Shown: positions 43,210 through 55,789 of the stretch, in pieces
How the letters are laid out: the number at the start of each line of letters is the position of its first letter
Numbering within the stretch: the first letter of the stretch is position 1
Assembly (NCBI GenBank): GCA_006384855.1
Contig: VCJN01002880.1
Span: forward strand, 1-64,000
Length of the DNA stretch: 64,000 nucleotides
Direction of reading: 5' to 3'
From: Tetraselmis striata
Taxonomy: Eukaryota > Chlorophyta > Chlorodendrophyceae > Chlorodendrales > Chlorodendraceae
Notes under the pieces: model-generated
The model's input: the letters and a program-made list of their open reading frames with translations, nothing else
Databases searched by the model: none
Told to the model about the DNA's origin: nothing
Translations under genes and position numbers: made by a program

Positions 43210-43929
43210 TTGCCGAAATACATCTACCAGGAGTTTAACCTGGCATCTGGTCTAGCTTACGAGACGACCGCTCAACCGAGCGGACAAAGAATGAACACTA
43301 TACGGGTACCAAGTAATGTCAGTCTGTTATACCTGCCGATGTTATTATAACGCCGTATAGGAACGGCGCGCACATTATGCAGTATGAGGGTCTCACTTCT
43401 CACTTCTCACTTCTCAGCCGCTTTTTCCTGTGTCAAGCGCAATACTTCCCTTAAGTACTCGCGACGCCGTCCGCTCCGCCGAGCCGATCGCCCGTCAGCC
43501 CGCCAGCCGTCGCCAGCCCCCCAGCGCCAGCCAGTCAGCCAGCCAGCCGGTCATCAGCACTCCACCGGCCCTCCTTCGGGACTAGCCGCGCAGCTTTGCG
43601 GGTTTTACCGGTTGTCGCGGTTGCGTGTGTCGGCGAGGATCCCGCGATCGATCGCGCGGTTAAGGGACTAACCGACTAATTTATTGCCTGCGCCGAGCCC
43701 CCCCCCCCCCCCCCCCCCTCCCCGCGCCCCGCCGACAGGTCAGGTGGACCAGGACATGCCGGGACATGAAAGGCCAGGACAGGACGCCACGAGGTCGGGA
43801 CACGATTCTTGGTGCAACCCGGCTCCGCTCCGCAGGCAAGATTGCCCTAGCCCCAGCCCGCCCACCCGCCCGCCCGCCCGCCCGCAGTCAAACCGGCAAG
43901 CCTTAGCGCCCCATTGCGTAAAATCTAGT
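43210..43929. other. Spacer with a C21 tract
   Basis: It contains tcacttc triplets (43390-43416), cagccagccag-type runs, C21 at 43698-43718 and cccgcccg repeats (43860-43885). No gene is supported. Confidence 0.5.
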
Positions 43930-44021
43930 CCTTAACCGAGCGGTATCCACCCCTTGCTGTCGGCCCTGTCCGGCCGGCGACTCGGGGATCCGTAACCCTT
44001 ATACCTCGCGCTAGGGAATGT

Positions 44022-44525
44022 TTGCAAGGACCCTACCGCATTACCGAGTTTTTCCGCCTGGTATACCATAACCGTAGCTCCGGTAGGGTTGGCCCCGATA
44101 TGGGCAACCGCGCGCCACCGGGTGCAGCCGTCATATATAGTGACGGGGTTCGCCCTTGGACGGTTGGGCACCTGGCTGGGGGCGCTGGGGCGTCCTTGCG
44201 TCGTGTGTGTTGTTGGGGGGACCCGTCGCCACTACCTGCCTTTTGGAGCCACGTCGATCGGGTGTTTAATAGCCGGCCCTCGGCCATTCCGAAGATCTAT
44301 CGTGTGTTGCAGCGGGATAATTGGCTAGTGCGCTTTGATGTGTATTATACCCAGGGGCAGGGTGCGCATGTCCGCGAGCGTTTACAACGTTTTGCATGCC
44401 GGTGGGGGTGGTACTTGCGGGAACACCGCTCGTACTGGGATCGCCACGCCGCCCGCCCTCCCCCCTCCCCCCTTGCCCTTTCCCCTCCTTCCCATGCCCG
44501 CCCACCTGTGCGTTGCGACGCTTAA
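44022..44525 (+). pseudogene. ORF1-like frame of LINE copy 2
   Basis: This open frame ends just inside the endonuclease reading frame. Coding-like parts are FWSHVDRVFNSRPSAIPKIY and VRERLQRFACRWGWYLREH. No RRM or zinc-knuckle motif is evident. The true start is unclear (ATG at 44098 is one candidate). Confidence 0.45.
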
Positions 44526-45190
44526 TGTGAATGGGTTGTCTTCTAAGGTGAAGGATGTTGGCGCGCTGCTGATCCAGCGATCTGTAGATGTTCTGCTCGT
44601 TCAGGAGACCACGGTTAGGGCGACCGATATGCGAGTGCGTTTTAATGGGTACTCTGACTACTATTCGTTCGGGGACCGCGTTGCATCGGAACGTGGGTGT
44701 TGTGTGTTAGTCCGGTCGCTGTACCGGGCGCGGGCAGTCGGCGCGCCCCACCCATGTTGGACCTGCTTGTGTCCGGGTGGGGGGAGGTTGCAGTGACTCC
44801 GCGGCCACTATATTCATCTCGGCCTATTTGCCCACCGGCTCACAGGGGAGATCGTATCGGGACCGCCTGCGCGAAGAGTTGGCGCGGCTTCGAACGAGTT
44901 ACCCGAGGGATATGATCGTGGTGGGGCGGGGGATTGGAACATGGATGAAAGGGAGTTGACGGCTCTACTCAGGCGTTGGCGGTGCCTTCCCGGCGGTAAG
45001 CCCATGTGGCCGCGGGATGCATCGGCGCGCGAAGGAGGTACTTGTCGGAGGGGCAGCTGCCGCGTTCTCGACCACTTCATCGCATGGCCTCCCACCATAG
45101 GCCCTCCCCCCCGCTCTCTCGCCCTCGGCATGGGTGGACTACTCTCCGGACACCTCCGATCACTCTTGTCTTCTTTCCCCGTGGGCGCCA
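44494..45190 (+). pseudogene. APE-type endonuclease of LINE copy 2, frameshifted
   Basis: Starting at ATG 44494, the frame shows the N-terminal LNVNGLSSK, then VLLVQETT (catalytic Glu). After frame changes near 44770 and 44930 follow AYLPTGS, a damaged GGDWN region and the end of the domain. Confidence 0.8.
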
Positions 45191-45949
45191 TCCGTGAGGA
45201 TACCTATCCACCTCCCCTGCATGAACGCCTGTCTGCAAGGTCCATTCCCAAACCGGCCAACGGTGACTCCCCCTCTGAATGGCCAAAGCCGTTCCATGAT
45301 TTTGTCACTGCTAATCCGTCCGCGGTGCTCACCCCTCCAGATGACCCACCTGTAGACGGTGGGCCCTCGGGAGGGGGGGGTCCCTAGACACCGGCGCCGA
45401 TCACTTTATCCAGGCAACATGGTCGGCGGCGCGTGGGGTAGGGGCTGTTACCAAGCCCAAGCGTCGTAGCCTAGGGCCGCCGCTGCAACGGTCTATCCTA
45501 GGTGCAATTAATCGTCGGCGCATGGCCTTTATGGCGTGCCGGGGGACTAGGGGCCCTCGGGATGCCGCTCTAGCGTCGGCACATTATGTTGCAGCACGGC
45601 ATCGGGTCCGGACACTAGTACGTAATAACCGCCGCCGCCAGAGGGAGCGGGCCGTGCTAGAAGCGGTTCAGGATTTTAAGAAGGGTGGTGGAGACGGGAG
45701 TTCTGGAAGTGGGCGCGCTCTCTCCGTAAGGGGCATGGTTCATTCGAAGGCCCGAACGACCAGCCAGTACGCGATCCGGTATCGGGGGTTCTTCATACCG
45801 AGCCGGGCGGCGAAATCAATGCGTGCTGGGCGCGGCACTATCGGGAGCTGCTGCGTGACCCCCACCCCCTAGCACAACGGGTTGCGATATACCGTGCGGC
45901 GTGGGAACACCGCCACGGTACATCGCCTCCCATTGCCCCCGCACTTAAC

Positions 45950-48132
45950 ATGATTAATGAGCATATAACATGGGAGGAACTAGTCAAGGCTCTTAGGCGT
46001 TTAAAAAATAATAAGGCCCAGGGGCAGGCGGATGGGATCACTGCGGAGGCTTTAAAAATGGCAATATACGCCCCAAATAGCCATTTTGGCAAGGTATTGC
46101 TGGCCTTAATTAACGGGATATGGACTAAGAACTATATCCTCCAGCAGTGGCGTAGCTCAGCCATAGTATCGGTGCCCAAGAAAGGCGACGCGACCGTTAT
46201 GGACAATTATAGGGGTATTTCGATTATGGGTGCCGCTATGAAACTTCTTATGACCGTCATTAGCCAACGCTTGCAAGACGTCTGCCAAGCTAAAGGGATA
46301 ATCCGTCATGGGCAAGCGGGTTTTATGCGGAATGAGGAGTGCTCCATGCAAGTCGCCAGCTTGTTCGATATCGCGGCTCCTCGCCAAGCGGCAGGTCTAC
46401 CCACGTACACGGGCTTTATTGACTTCAGGAAGGAATATGACACCGTACCTGCTCATGAGCTTTTATTCCTAAAACTACAAACCGTGGGAGTTACGGGTTA
46501 TATGCTTACCTTCATTAAAACTTTATACATGGAGTATGGTACGTCTCAAGACATGGGTGGCCCCGGGAACACTATCAGACCCGCGCCCCATACCCATAGA
46601 GCGTGGCCTCCGACAGGGATGCCCCGCTTTCCCCATCCTATTTAACATATTTATTAACGATATATTCGATGGGGTAGAACATCTAGGGTGTGATGTACCA
46701 GGGTGCACTTATACATTAGCGGCAAGGCAACCACTATATAACGGTGCCATGTCAATTATACGCGGACGACGCTGTTGGTATCACATGCTCGTTCGATAAC
46801 CTGCATGCCATGTTCGTCCACTTCTCGCAGTAGGCGGAGTACCATTTTATGGGGTTTGGGGTACTTAAGTGTGGGGTGATGGCATTAGGCCGATATTCCG
46901 ACGAGACCGCGTTACGCGAACAAGCTGCCCGATGGCAGCTTGGGGGGGAAGGGGTACCGGTTGTAAATGAATATAGGTACTTGGGTACGGTCATTGAGTC
47001 GGATATAGGTATGCAACACATAGTAGACGACCGGGTTAAGAAGGGTAAACGCGCTATTGAGGCGCTCGATTCGGTATTAGTCGGTGGACGGGGCATAATT
47101 CCTATTTATGTCCGTGTGTCGGTTTTTTAAACCTGTGTACTGCCGGTTTAACTCATGGGTGTGAAGTATGGGGCATGGATAGAACTAGCGGCGCAAATAA
47201 ATTACAAACCGTACTCAATCAGTGCTTGCGGTGCCTCATTGGGGTAGGTAAAAACTCCCCTGGGGTGGCCACCGCACCGATGATGCGGGAATTGGATATT
47301 GCGCCCATAGAGGCTACGGCCGCTGCGGCACGGGCTCGGGCGTTCCTTAAAGCATCCGACTTGAATACATATAGAACCCATTTAGTAGATCAGCAAAGTC
47401 GGGCGCGCCCTAACACGTGGACGTCAGGGACTGTGCGGTGGTTAGATCGAGCGCTAGGGCGAGCTGAGGGGGCGCACCTTCCACTTGAGTGGAGGTCACT
47501 AGCTGCGCGCGATGCCGCTAAACTAGTAAAGGCATCGGTGTGGGCGCGTTACGAATCGTCGGCATCGTTAGCGCGCAATAACACCTGGGGTATATATGTC
47601 CATGCGTCCTATGCGTCAAACCCGTTGCCACAGTACGGTATGGGTGTCCCCGCGGGGTTTGTGGCCGGGTTGCACAATATGATACAATTACGCACCCGAT
47701 TATTTCACACTGCCCGCCGATTGGCCCGGATTCATGCCATGCCTGAGCGGTTCCTTGAACACTGCCCTGCATGTGGCGGAGGTGAATATGAGACTATCGA
47801 ACATAATTATGTTGGTGGAGTGCCCGCGGTGGGGGTATCACCGTCATAATTTTGGGTTGTTAGTTCCGGAGTTCAGGGATTTTATTAGTAGTCAGGTTAT
47901 TGCGTCGACACCTGAGGACTTAGCTGCCTTTATTTTGGGCGGGGTCCCCCCCTCCCTTCACGGCGCCCTGGATTTTACTGGGAATGGGAAATTTTTCCAG
48001 CTATGGCGTCGGGCCCTCCCTCACATTGCCTTTTTTGTTGCACATGTATCGCACTCCCGAAATGCTTTGCTCCGCGGGTTGGGGCTTGCCCCAACTCGCA
48101 TTACTCGAATGGGCCGACGCCCAAACGGGTAG
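45950..48132 (+). pseudogene. Reverse transcriptase of LINE copy 2, frameshifted
   Basis: RT motif 0 (KNNKAQGQADGITAEALK) is intact here, and so is the read-through into the C-terminal extension ending RMGRRPNG at 48132. Frame changes occur near 46560 and 46750, and a stop near 46835. Others lie near 47130 and 47800. The YADD box lies near 46765 in a shifted frame. Confidence 0.8.
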
Positions 48133-48388
48133 GGCGGACCTTTCGTGGTCAGTGCCGGGTATTTTGATAGCAGTGTTTTAGACGGTGATCCAACAGTGTT
48201 GGAAATTCCGTCATTGGCCTTTAATTAGTCTTGCGAAATGCTTCGGCAATTTGCTTGATGACTATAACGGAGCGTCGCCTACCCAGGGCTTTCCGTCACT
48301 GGATTGCTGCCGCCTAAACGGCCGTCGTAGAGACGCTGCAAGGGTTTCACTGGTGCCAGTCCTGTCCCGGGGGCGGAAAAAAAAAAGA

Positions 48389-48553
48389 CGGCAAGCTCAG
48401 CTGTTGCGGCTGCTTTTATATAATGTCTACTGGCTGCACACGAATAACAACAGTCGCAGCGACGGGTTAACTAGTAACCCGGACCCCACAACAGCACATG
48501 TAGCCGGAAAAGCGGCTGGGAAAGGAGGAAACCCCATTAAACTAGTTTAGATC
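48389..48553 (-). repeat. Diverged solo A repeat of a YR element
   Basis: On the minus strand it begins tgatctaaactagttta and keeps the block order of the A repeat, including tatataaaagcagcc. It is clearly diverged from copies A-C and has a cacacga segment of its own. It joins the LINE poly(A) directly. Confidence 0.75.
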
Positions 48554-49531
48554 ATTACCGCAAACCTCCGCCCGGCACCTACCCTGTACTCGCGCCAGCG
48601 CCGCGGCCGCGCAAACCAGCGCCGCCGAATAACGACTACTGCAGGGAGAAGGCGAGTGAGAGGCAGCAAGGTACTGGTACCATGAAGCCCGTCCGTTCGT
48701 CACTGCCTCGCGAAGCATACCACCGCGTCGCAACGGAGAATAGTCCTTACCAGGTACCCGGGAAGGCTCGGCGCTTGCAAGCGCAATGGGCATTCATCAG
48801 AGTTTGCGAGGTCTCTAGCCCCGCGTGTGTCGGGGCGAGGTGGGCGGTGTGCCTTGAGCGGAGGCGCTTTCTGAAGGGCCAAGTTCATCCTATAGTTTAT
48901 TGTTGGAAGCATGCCGCCTATTCACTCCCGCGCCCAACTCGCACTCCCACTCGCACCCGCACCACTTGCACCACAGGCCGACGCCGATGCCGTTATCGAG
49001 GTCCACGCTCGCGTCCACTGACTGGATAGCGCGGCCCACACAGTACACCTGTCGTTTCAACCCCTCACAGCATCAAAATACGGAGTATTTCCATAACCAG
49101 TAGTTGCTGCAGTACAACGGTGGGATTAGCGGCGCGGCCGTTAGACGGCTTGCAACGGCCCGCCCGCGGCTGGGCGTCGGACCACCCTTCGCCCCTTCGC
49201 CCCCCGCCCCCTCAGTGTGCCCTCGCGTCCCCCCTTTCCCGCCGCTTCGATACCTTGGTCCGCCTAGTCATTATTTGAAGCCAGCATATCGGCTTGATAG
49301 GCTGTTCATATTTCGAACTGGCCGCTATCCTGGAGGCCACCCACATGTGAAGCCCTTCGCGCATGCAGGCCTGCTGGTGCCGACGAGAGCTGAAGCCCCC
49401 CCCCCCCCCCCCTCCCCCCCCACACACAACCCCAACCTCGACCCCCCCCCCTCCCCCCGCGGCCGACTCCTCCGTCCGCTGTGTCTCGCAGCAGGTATTC
49501 GGGCGTGACTCTAAGAATTATTGCCGCCGCC
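48554..49531. other. Upstream region of the small gene, no recognised gene
   Basis: It holds a weak R-family-like hairpin (about 49128-49160) and C runs at 49389-49441. A 5' exon of the following gene could lie here but cannot be placed. Confidence 0.4.
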
Positions 49532-50520
49532 ATGATGGAGGATAGCCTGCTGTCGCCTTCGGCGCTCACGACCCGGGACCGCTGCTCCCTCAAGCACAAG
49601 GACCCGGTGTCGTACTCGCAGTACGTGCTTGCCGGATCACCCGCTCCCATCCTCAATCCCCCCCCCCCCCCCCCCCCCCTCCCCCCGGTACCACCACCCC
49701 ACACAGACACACGCACGCACACGAGCGAATTGCGCAGGAATAGTATTTTCGCCTCAGGCAAATACTATTATAGCGCACTGCTTGCAGCCCGACTGATGCC
49801 CTCATATCCCTCCCCTCTGTGGCAGCCTGTATCACCGCAACAACCAGGAGAGCAACGTTTGGTCGCGGCTGACCAAGGACGCAGCTCGCCGTAAGGACTT
49901 TCGCCCCAAAAATGGGACCTACCAGCGCACGCCCATGAGCTCGCCCTGTAATGATAGCGGGTCAGCGCTCCTGTTGCCCCTCCCCCCCCCCCCCCCCCCC
50001 CGGGTGCCCCCGCCCCTTCCCTTGACGCCAGCTATGCCCCCGTGCTCCATGAGTGCCACTAGTACAGGCAGCAGGAGCCAGCACACGGATGGCGTATTTT
50101 TTGCATGTCCTCTCTGTGATGCTGTCTGTCGTGATGCTGATAGGTTTGCCACGAATAACAACACCACAAGTGGCCCACTTCCACCCAAGGGCGCCACCCC
50201 GCCGCCTGAGGCAGATGTCCGCAGCCTGCATTTCAAGACGCTGAGGAGTTTCAAGAAGGTGCGTTTACAATCAGCGTGGCGTGTTGTGTGGGACGTGCAT
50301 TCATGGCTCTCTGGCGAGGGCAAGGAGGACAAGCCAAATGAGATTGTCTTGCCCATGTGCCCCTTTATTTGCTATCCCCTTGCAGAAATATCCGATCGAG
50401 TTCATGTCAGCCGTTCGGCCAAGCGCGCAGACACTCAACAACACGCTTGCAATGTGGGGCAACCAGCCGAGCGACCCTAGCAACACCGAAATCTTGAAAA
50501 GCTCGCAGCGGGTGGTGTAG
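49532..50520 (+). CDS. Unknown 126-residue protein, four exons
   Basis: Exons are 49532-49611, 49826-49947, 50215-50258 and 50386-50520. All three introns have GT-AG ends (214, 267 and 127 bp), and the exon lengths sum to 381 bases, an exact frame. The product is basic and Ser/Asn-rich, with VSLYHRNNQESNVWSRLTKD across the first join, RRKDFRPKNGTYQRTPMSSP, and LRSFKKKYPIEFMS across the last. It has no signal peptide or membrane segment. Introns 1 and 2 contain long poly(C) tracts. The family is not recognised. A first exon upstream of ATG 49532 is possible. Confidence 0.65.
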
Positions 50521-51785
50521 GGCTGTCAGTCTGCATGGGAACATCACATGATAGGTTGTGGCTGTCTGGCGCGACATCAGGGCGTGCAGAGACACGTGTA
50601 CGAGATAGCGCATGCACAAACCCCCCCCCCCCCCCCCCTCCCTCCCACACACACACGCACGCGCGCGCTCGCATATCCGGCAGCTTGGGTTGCAGGTCAC
50701 CCCACTACATCATAAAATAAGGAGTATCTCGCAGTGGTGTTGAGTCGCTGAGAAACTGCGGCAGCCAGACTTTATGTAGTCCGCGCTTTTCCCCTGTAAG
50801 CATGACAAGAAATCAAAGCACAGATTGGCTCACCTTTGTGGAAGGAGACAGGACTTATTGCCATCAGCAACGCTCCATTACACTCATGCATCCATATTCC
50901 AAATTGTGGGTTTTGTTTGCCACTGTGCATTGTCGTAGAATTTGGTTTACGTGAATGATGAATTGGTTTGGAGCACCACGGTCCATGCTGTTGGGTTGAT
51001 ACAATCTACGCATGGCTGACTGTACTTGGAACAAGTTTGATTTTTTTTTCATGTATGTTTCAATGATTGCAATTCACCTTATTTTGAATTATGAGAACTG
51101 TGCCCATGCACGGTGTCAGCGAAGTCCCTCTGACTGAAACCAAAGAGGGGTTGCCGTACTGCTATCTTGGCGCTTGTGGTTTCTCACGGGCATTCCATTA
51201 TCTGGCGCTTTATCAACACGACCAGGTAGGCTGGAATGACGTGGCGTGGCCCTTTCAAAATGAATGGCGACCTCAGTGTATACTATCTGACGCCGGAAGT
51301 CCTGCCCAATGGTGACACGGCAAACAGGCCGTTGCATCGCCAGATGAGAAGCGGATGCCGGCGCAAGGATCGCAACACTGTGAGCGCACTGTATATGCTT
51401 TGCTTTCAAGTCTGCCGCCCGCCTAGCAAGACATCTCATGCATTCTAACAGCCGAGCTTCGCAGCGGTGGTCCTGGCTAAGGAGTGTGCTCTATGAACTA
51501 AGATTGCCACTATTGCCACGTCCATTGCTTGCTTAACAAGGCGCTGGTTGCTGCTGCTGCTGCCAGCACCAGGACCATTTGCCAAAATAGATAGCTGGGG
51601 ACTTGCGCGTCCATGGAATTGGGCTAGTATACTTCATTCTCCGCTGCCCGGGGAGCCCTGAAATGTGGGACTCCTTGCCAGGTTGCTGCGCGAGCTTTAA
51701 CTGCGCCGCCGCAGGCCGCTCGACGCACCGCGCTGCTCCCCCGGCGAGCCGTCGATCTCCCAGAGCCGCGCCCCAGCCGCAGCGG
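50521..51785. other. Convergent intergenic region with a possible gene relic
   Basis: It holds a C18 tract near 50621 followed by a CACACGCACG run. The frame 51091-51315 has a short coding-like part (EGLPYCYLGACGFSRAFHYL), but no gene model is supported. Confidence 0.4.
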
Positions 51786-54759
51786 TCAGTACGTCTGAGC
51801 TTGCATCCTCCCCGAATTCACTCCCCAGCTCTGCAATGCGGTCAGTGGGATGCATGAGATTGTGTTGTGCGCTGTAAGACGATCATTGGCAATCCATCCA
51901 TACAACAGCTGCGCTCTTTGACCGAGTGGCAAGTGATAAGTTGGCGGCGGACCTGAGGTACCCCCACTTGATATGCCCTCTGTTCCAACAGAAGGCGCTC
52001 CATCCGACCCGTAGCCGCTGTATGCATCCTCTGTGGATTGAGGCGGCCAGTTAGAGATTCCACGGGGGTGGAGCGGGGGGGGGGGGGGGGGGGGGCAAAG
52101 AGGGAGGAGGGAGGGGCAAAGCACCCGTTGGCACACCCTGCGGCAATGCGGATGCCGGTGGCCGGCGGCCCGCCGTCCGCGCAAGAAGCAGCGCCGCCGT
52201 CGCCAAGCAGCCGCACGCCAGCGCCATGCCCAGGGTGACGCAAGCCAGCGCCAGGAGTGTGACAAATGGCATCCGGTGGCGCCGCAGCATGTACAGCACC
52301 TTGGAGATGAGGCCTGCCAGCCGGATCGTGCGGGTAGGTGGCGGGAGGGGACTCAGTACGCACAGGTTTGATGTAATATCATTACACGTTCACGGAGAGT
52401 GAAGGAGGGGGAATTTCCGCACATGGCCACTACCTGGCGCAAATCCAATATACATGAATATAGGAGATGTCGAAGGTGTGTAAACGGATCCCATATGTTT
52501 GGGTGATGATGCACACCCATCAAGCAATGGGAATAATAGGGTATGGCGTCATGTCTAGCGCCATACACATATAAATATACAATATACATTACACTTAAGC
52601 CATACTTATGGTATTTTGTTATATACTGATATGTATGTTTTGTACACATTACATGTATATAGACACTTATCTATAAGGTGACATGAGAGCAATTTAGGAT
52701 GTTTCTCCTGTGCAACAATCATCAGTTAGCGAGGGAGAGAGAGAGGGAGAGAGGGAGGGAGAGACCTTACATACGTAGCAAATAGTGACCAGAATGATAC
52801 AGCAGCCCCGGTGACAAAGGATGGCCTCTGCTGCATAGACCGGGTGATGACTACGTGGCTGCTGCTGGTGCGCTTGATACGATTCCCATTCGATCACAAG
52901 GCCGCAGCAGTGCTGCTGCTGCTGCTGCCGGCTGTCGGCTGTCGGGGCGCCAAGAAGTGGCTAGGGCATGGTGCTTGGGGGAGGGCTGTGGGGTCGCACC
53001 CAGCTGCAGGTGCACGTGCACGTCGGCGGAGTAGAACTCGGGCAGGACCGCACTGCCGGCCCGCGACTTCACCACCACTCTGCGTCCAGTTGGGCGGAAT
53101 AGTGCGGGAGCGCGCGTCAGCGACTGGGGAGAAGGGGGGAGGGAGAGCGGTAGAGGAGAGGGGCAGATGCGAGCCAATAGCGGTTGGAAGTCCCAGCCAC
53201 CCTCTACCCGGCAACAGCCCACCTGGCAGACGCAACAGGTTCATACACCGACTCCTTGTAGGCTGCAAACAGTGGGACCTCCAGTATCCGATCCTCGCTG
53301 GTAAGGCCTGCAGGCACAATGGGCAGTCCGGTATGCTGCAGCTCAGCGCGTACCATTCGCAGCTCCGTGATGGGGAACAGGTGAGGCTGGGGAGGAGAAG
53401 GGAGTGGGATGGGGGGGGAGGGGGGGGGGGGGGGCACCCAGAACAAGCAGCGGTAGCTGCAGCGCAGCCTGCATGACCTGTGCGGCCGGGGAGCGGCAGC
53501 GCAGCATCGCCGGGCGCGCGGCCGTGGCCACTGACGCGTTGCTAGCGGTGAGCAGGTGCGCTGCGATGGGGCAGGCAGCAGCAGCCATCAGCGACTTCCT
53601 TCCTTGGGCAGAGAAAGGGGATTGCGGGGCGGCAGGATGGGTAGGGGGGCCATGGGGCGGACCTTCCACCTGGAACACGTGGCAATTGGGTGGCGTCTCA
53701 GCCATCACGGCCGTCATCCACACATCCATCACTTGCCCTGTGCCGCAGCGGCTGTCGCGGTCAAGACATGACCCGCCACGCGCGCACCCTCCGGCCCAAC
53801 CATTCCTACATTACCCTCCTGCCCCCCCCCCAACACCTTCCTTTTCCAAGCCGCTCTACTTCCGGCGCCCTAACTGCATGGCCGCACCTCGCCCATGGAG
53901 CCTGCCGGGCTTGCTGCTGCCGAGCGCCGCGTTGGGCAGCAGCCATACGTGCGCCACCAGCTCCGGGCCCTGAGCAGCAAGCAGCGGGCAGAGGCGGCAG
54001 TCAGCAAGCACAAACAGGGGCCCACACATGCCCCTTTCTGCCCCCCCCCCCCCCCCCCCCCCCCCGGGGTGCTTGAACCACCTGGGAGTAGTCGAACAGC
54101 AGCGGCACAGTGAGCTCCTGCTGTCGAGGCGGCACCCACTGCGCCAGCAACGCCGAACCCAGGCCGGCCATGCCTGCCAGAAAGGCACAGGGTGGGTTGT
54201 GAGGGAAAGGGGGGGGGGGGGGGGGATGGTCGCGGTCCCGATGTGACCCCTTGGTCCCCCCCTTCCCGGCCCCCCCCCTCCCCCACACCACCCCATCTAG
54301 CCCCAACGCCCGGCCGCTTGGGGGCAGGATTAATGGTGCGCCTTCCTGCAGGCGGTGACAGCACGCCATCCCCTCGGGATACTCTAACCTGCCAAGCGCT
54401 CGGGGCACTGCCACACGGGGGGGGGGGGGGGGGGGGGGGGGGGGGAGGACCCGCGTACCCCTCCTTCCCTTTTCTACTTCCCCCGGTCCCTAGCTCTGCT
54501 TTTTTCCCGCCCCAAGACAGGATTTGGTTGTTACAGGTACCGCTGTCCACCCCGAATCTGCTTCCTACCGACTGCCACGCCAACCCCGCGCACAGCGCTC
54601 AATATCGCGCCGGCTCTCACCGGCAGCAGCCAGACCGAGCGCGGCGCACAGAAGGCCCGCTCCGCACACGCCGATGAGGCCGAGTCCGAGTCCCCAGGCG
54701 CGGGCAGCCATGCCCGGTTCGTCATCGTCCGCGTTAGCGGCCCGGTTGGGGGCACGCAT
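51786..54759 (-). CDS. SEIPIN: Seipin homologue, nine exons
   Basis: Exons on the minus strand are 54759-54621, 54173-54082, 53969-53888, 53737-53670, 53594-53438, 53307-53223, 53052-53000, 52313-52137 and 52030-51786. All joins use GT-AG and keep phase, giving 365 residues. Seipin is an ER membrane protein that organises lipid-droplet formation at ER-droplet contact sites. An N-terminal membrane helix (about 22-46) leads to a lumenal domain with LTVPLLFDYS. Conserved seipin blocks follow: MLRCRS, LPLLVLG, then ILEVPLFAAYKESVYEPV (compare the LLEVELYADYRENSYVPT block of human seipin). A second membrane helix is at about 240-268, and a Ser/Gly-rich tail follows. The exon 5 acceptor (53594) is the least certain. 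Several introns carry long homopolymer G or C tracts. Confidence 0.85.
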
Positions 54760-55789
54760 CACGTCACCGCACAGCCCCCGGGATCACACCATCGGGGCGC
54801 TGCTATTATTGACAAGAGTGACGCTGGAGTGACCACTGCGTATGTCGGCGAAGGATGTCGCTAGCTGCAGGTTTGGCGAATTTTGATACCGCCGTAAAAC
54901 GATGACATTCACGATACTGCCACTATGTAGCGACTCTTTCGACTGATGCTGCCAGATTGCGAATCCATATGATCCATATATAATCCTTATAAAATCTTTG
55001 TTTCGCAGCATATCATCTTAATTAATATATCTGGCATATCTACCCGCCGAGAGCCTGATAGTTACTGCTGGAGGCGCTCCTACATACGATGAGCCCGTGT
55101 CTCAGGGACAACGGGTCCCGCCGACTGCCCGGGATCTGTAGACTGTATCTCTACCGCCTGCCGCTGCGTGCATAGATATACTGGTGGCGGGTGCCTCAGG
55201 AAGTTAGGGTGGGGTTGACGACCGGGCATGGCTCAATGTGGGCCGCTGCCGGTACAGTAGCCAAAACGGGATTCTGGTACAGTGACACTACCCGTACCTC
55301 TATAGTGAGTATCCCCCCCCGCCCCCAACACACCTCCCGCCTCTGTTCACTACAGGGGTAGGTTCACTATGGGGGTATTCACTGTAGCCTTCCGGTAGCC
55401 TTGCTGGATGAGTATGTGCTCTGACACGTCCATCTGGCAATCTCAGTAGATGGGGTGCTGCGCGCGCGTCCGGACTTCACATCCGACCCGAGCAAGACAA
55501 GACACTAGCTAGTGCTACTGTACTGTAGATATATTACATGAGCTGGCTTCATAAGGCGATATCAGACTGAAGGCGATATACTGTAGATATGGGAATTACA
55601 TGAGGTAGCTGCACAAGGCGATATCAGAAAAACACCATAAAAGGACAATCGGAAAGGTCCTCTATAGCAATTGCGAGGTGGAAGCAGTAGCATGAGAAGA
55701 TGAAGAATGGGCACGAGCCCACGCATCGGACTTGGCCATTTGCACACCGGCAGATCTCTGGTAGAGAGAATGCCGCCCAGGGTGCCATG
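54760..55789. other. Upstream of seipin; a short direct repeat at 55525-55625
   Basis: No gene is supported. A unit with ctgtagatat, acatgag and aaggcgatatcaga occurs twice, at about 55524-55568 and 55579-55627. Confidence 0.5.

Larger units (their letters stand above)
43930..48388 (+). mobile_element. LINE copy 2 (near full length)
   Basis: This copy includes a 5' region absent from copy 1, an ORF1-like frame, the APE endonuclease, the RT and a poly(A) tail (A10 at 48377-48386). The 5' boundary is uncertain because copy 1 is truncated by the window; the element starts at or before 44022. From 44691 on it matches copy 1. Lesions differ from those of copy 1, so the two can be compared to infer ancestral bases. 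Confidence 0.85.

Noticed and set aside
53870-54583. A 237-residue minus-strand frame in the seipin locus
   Set aside because: It runs through introns and homopolymers. The exon model with correct phases explains the conserved parts in other frames.
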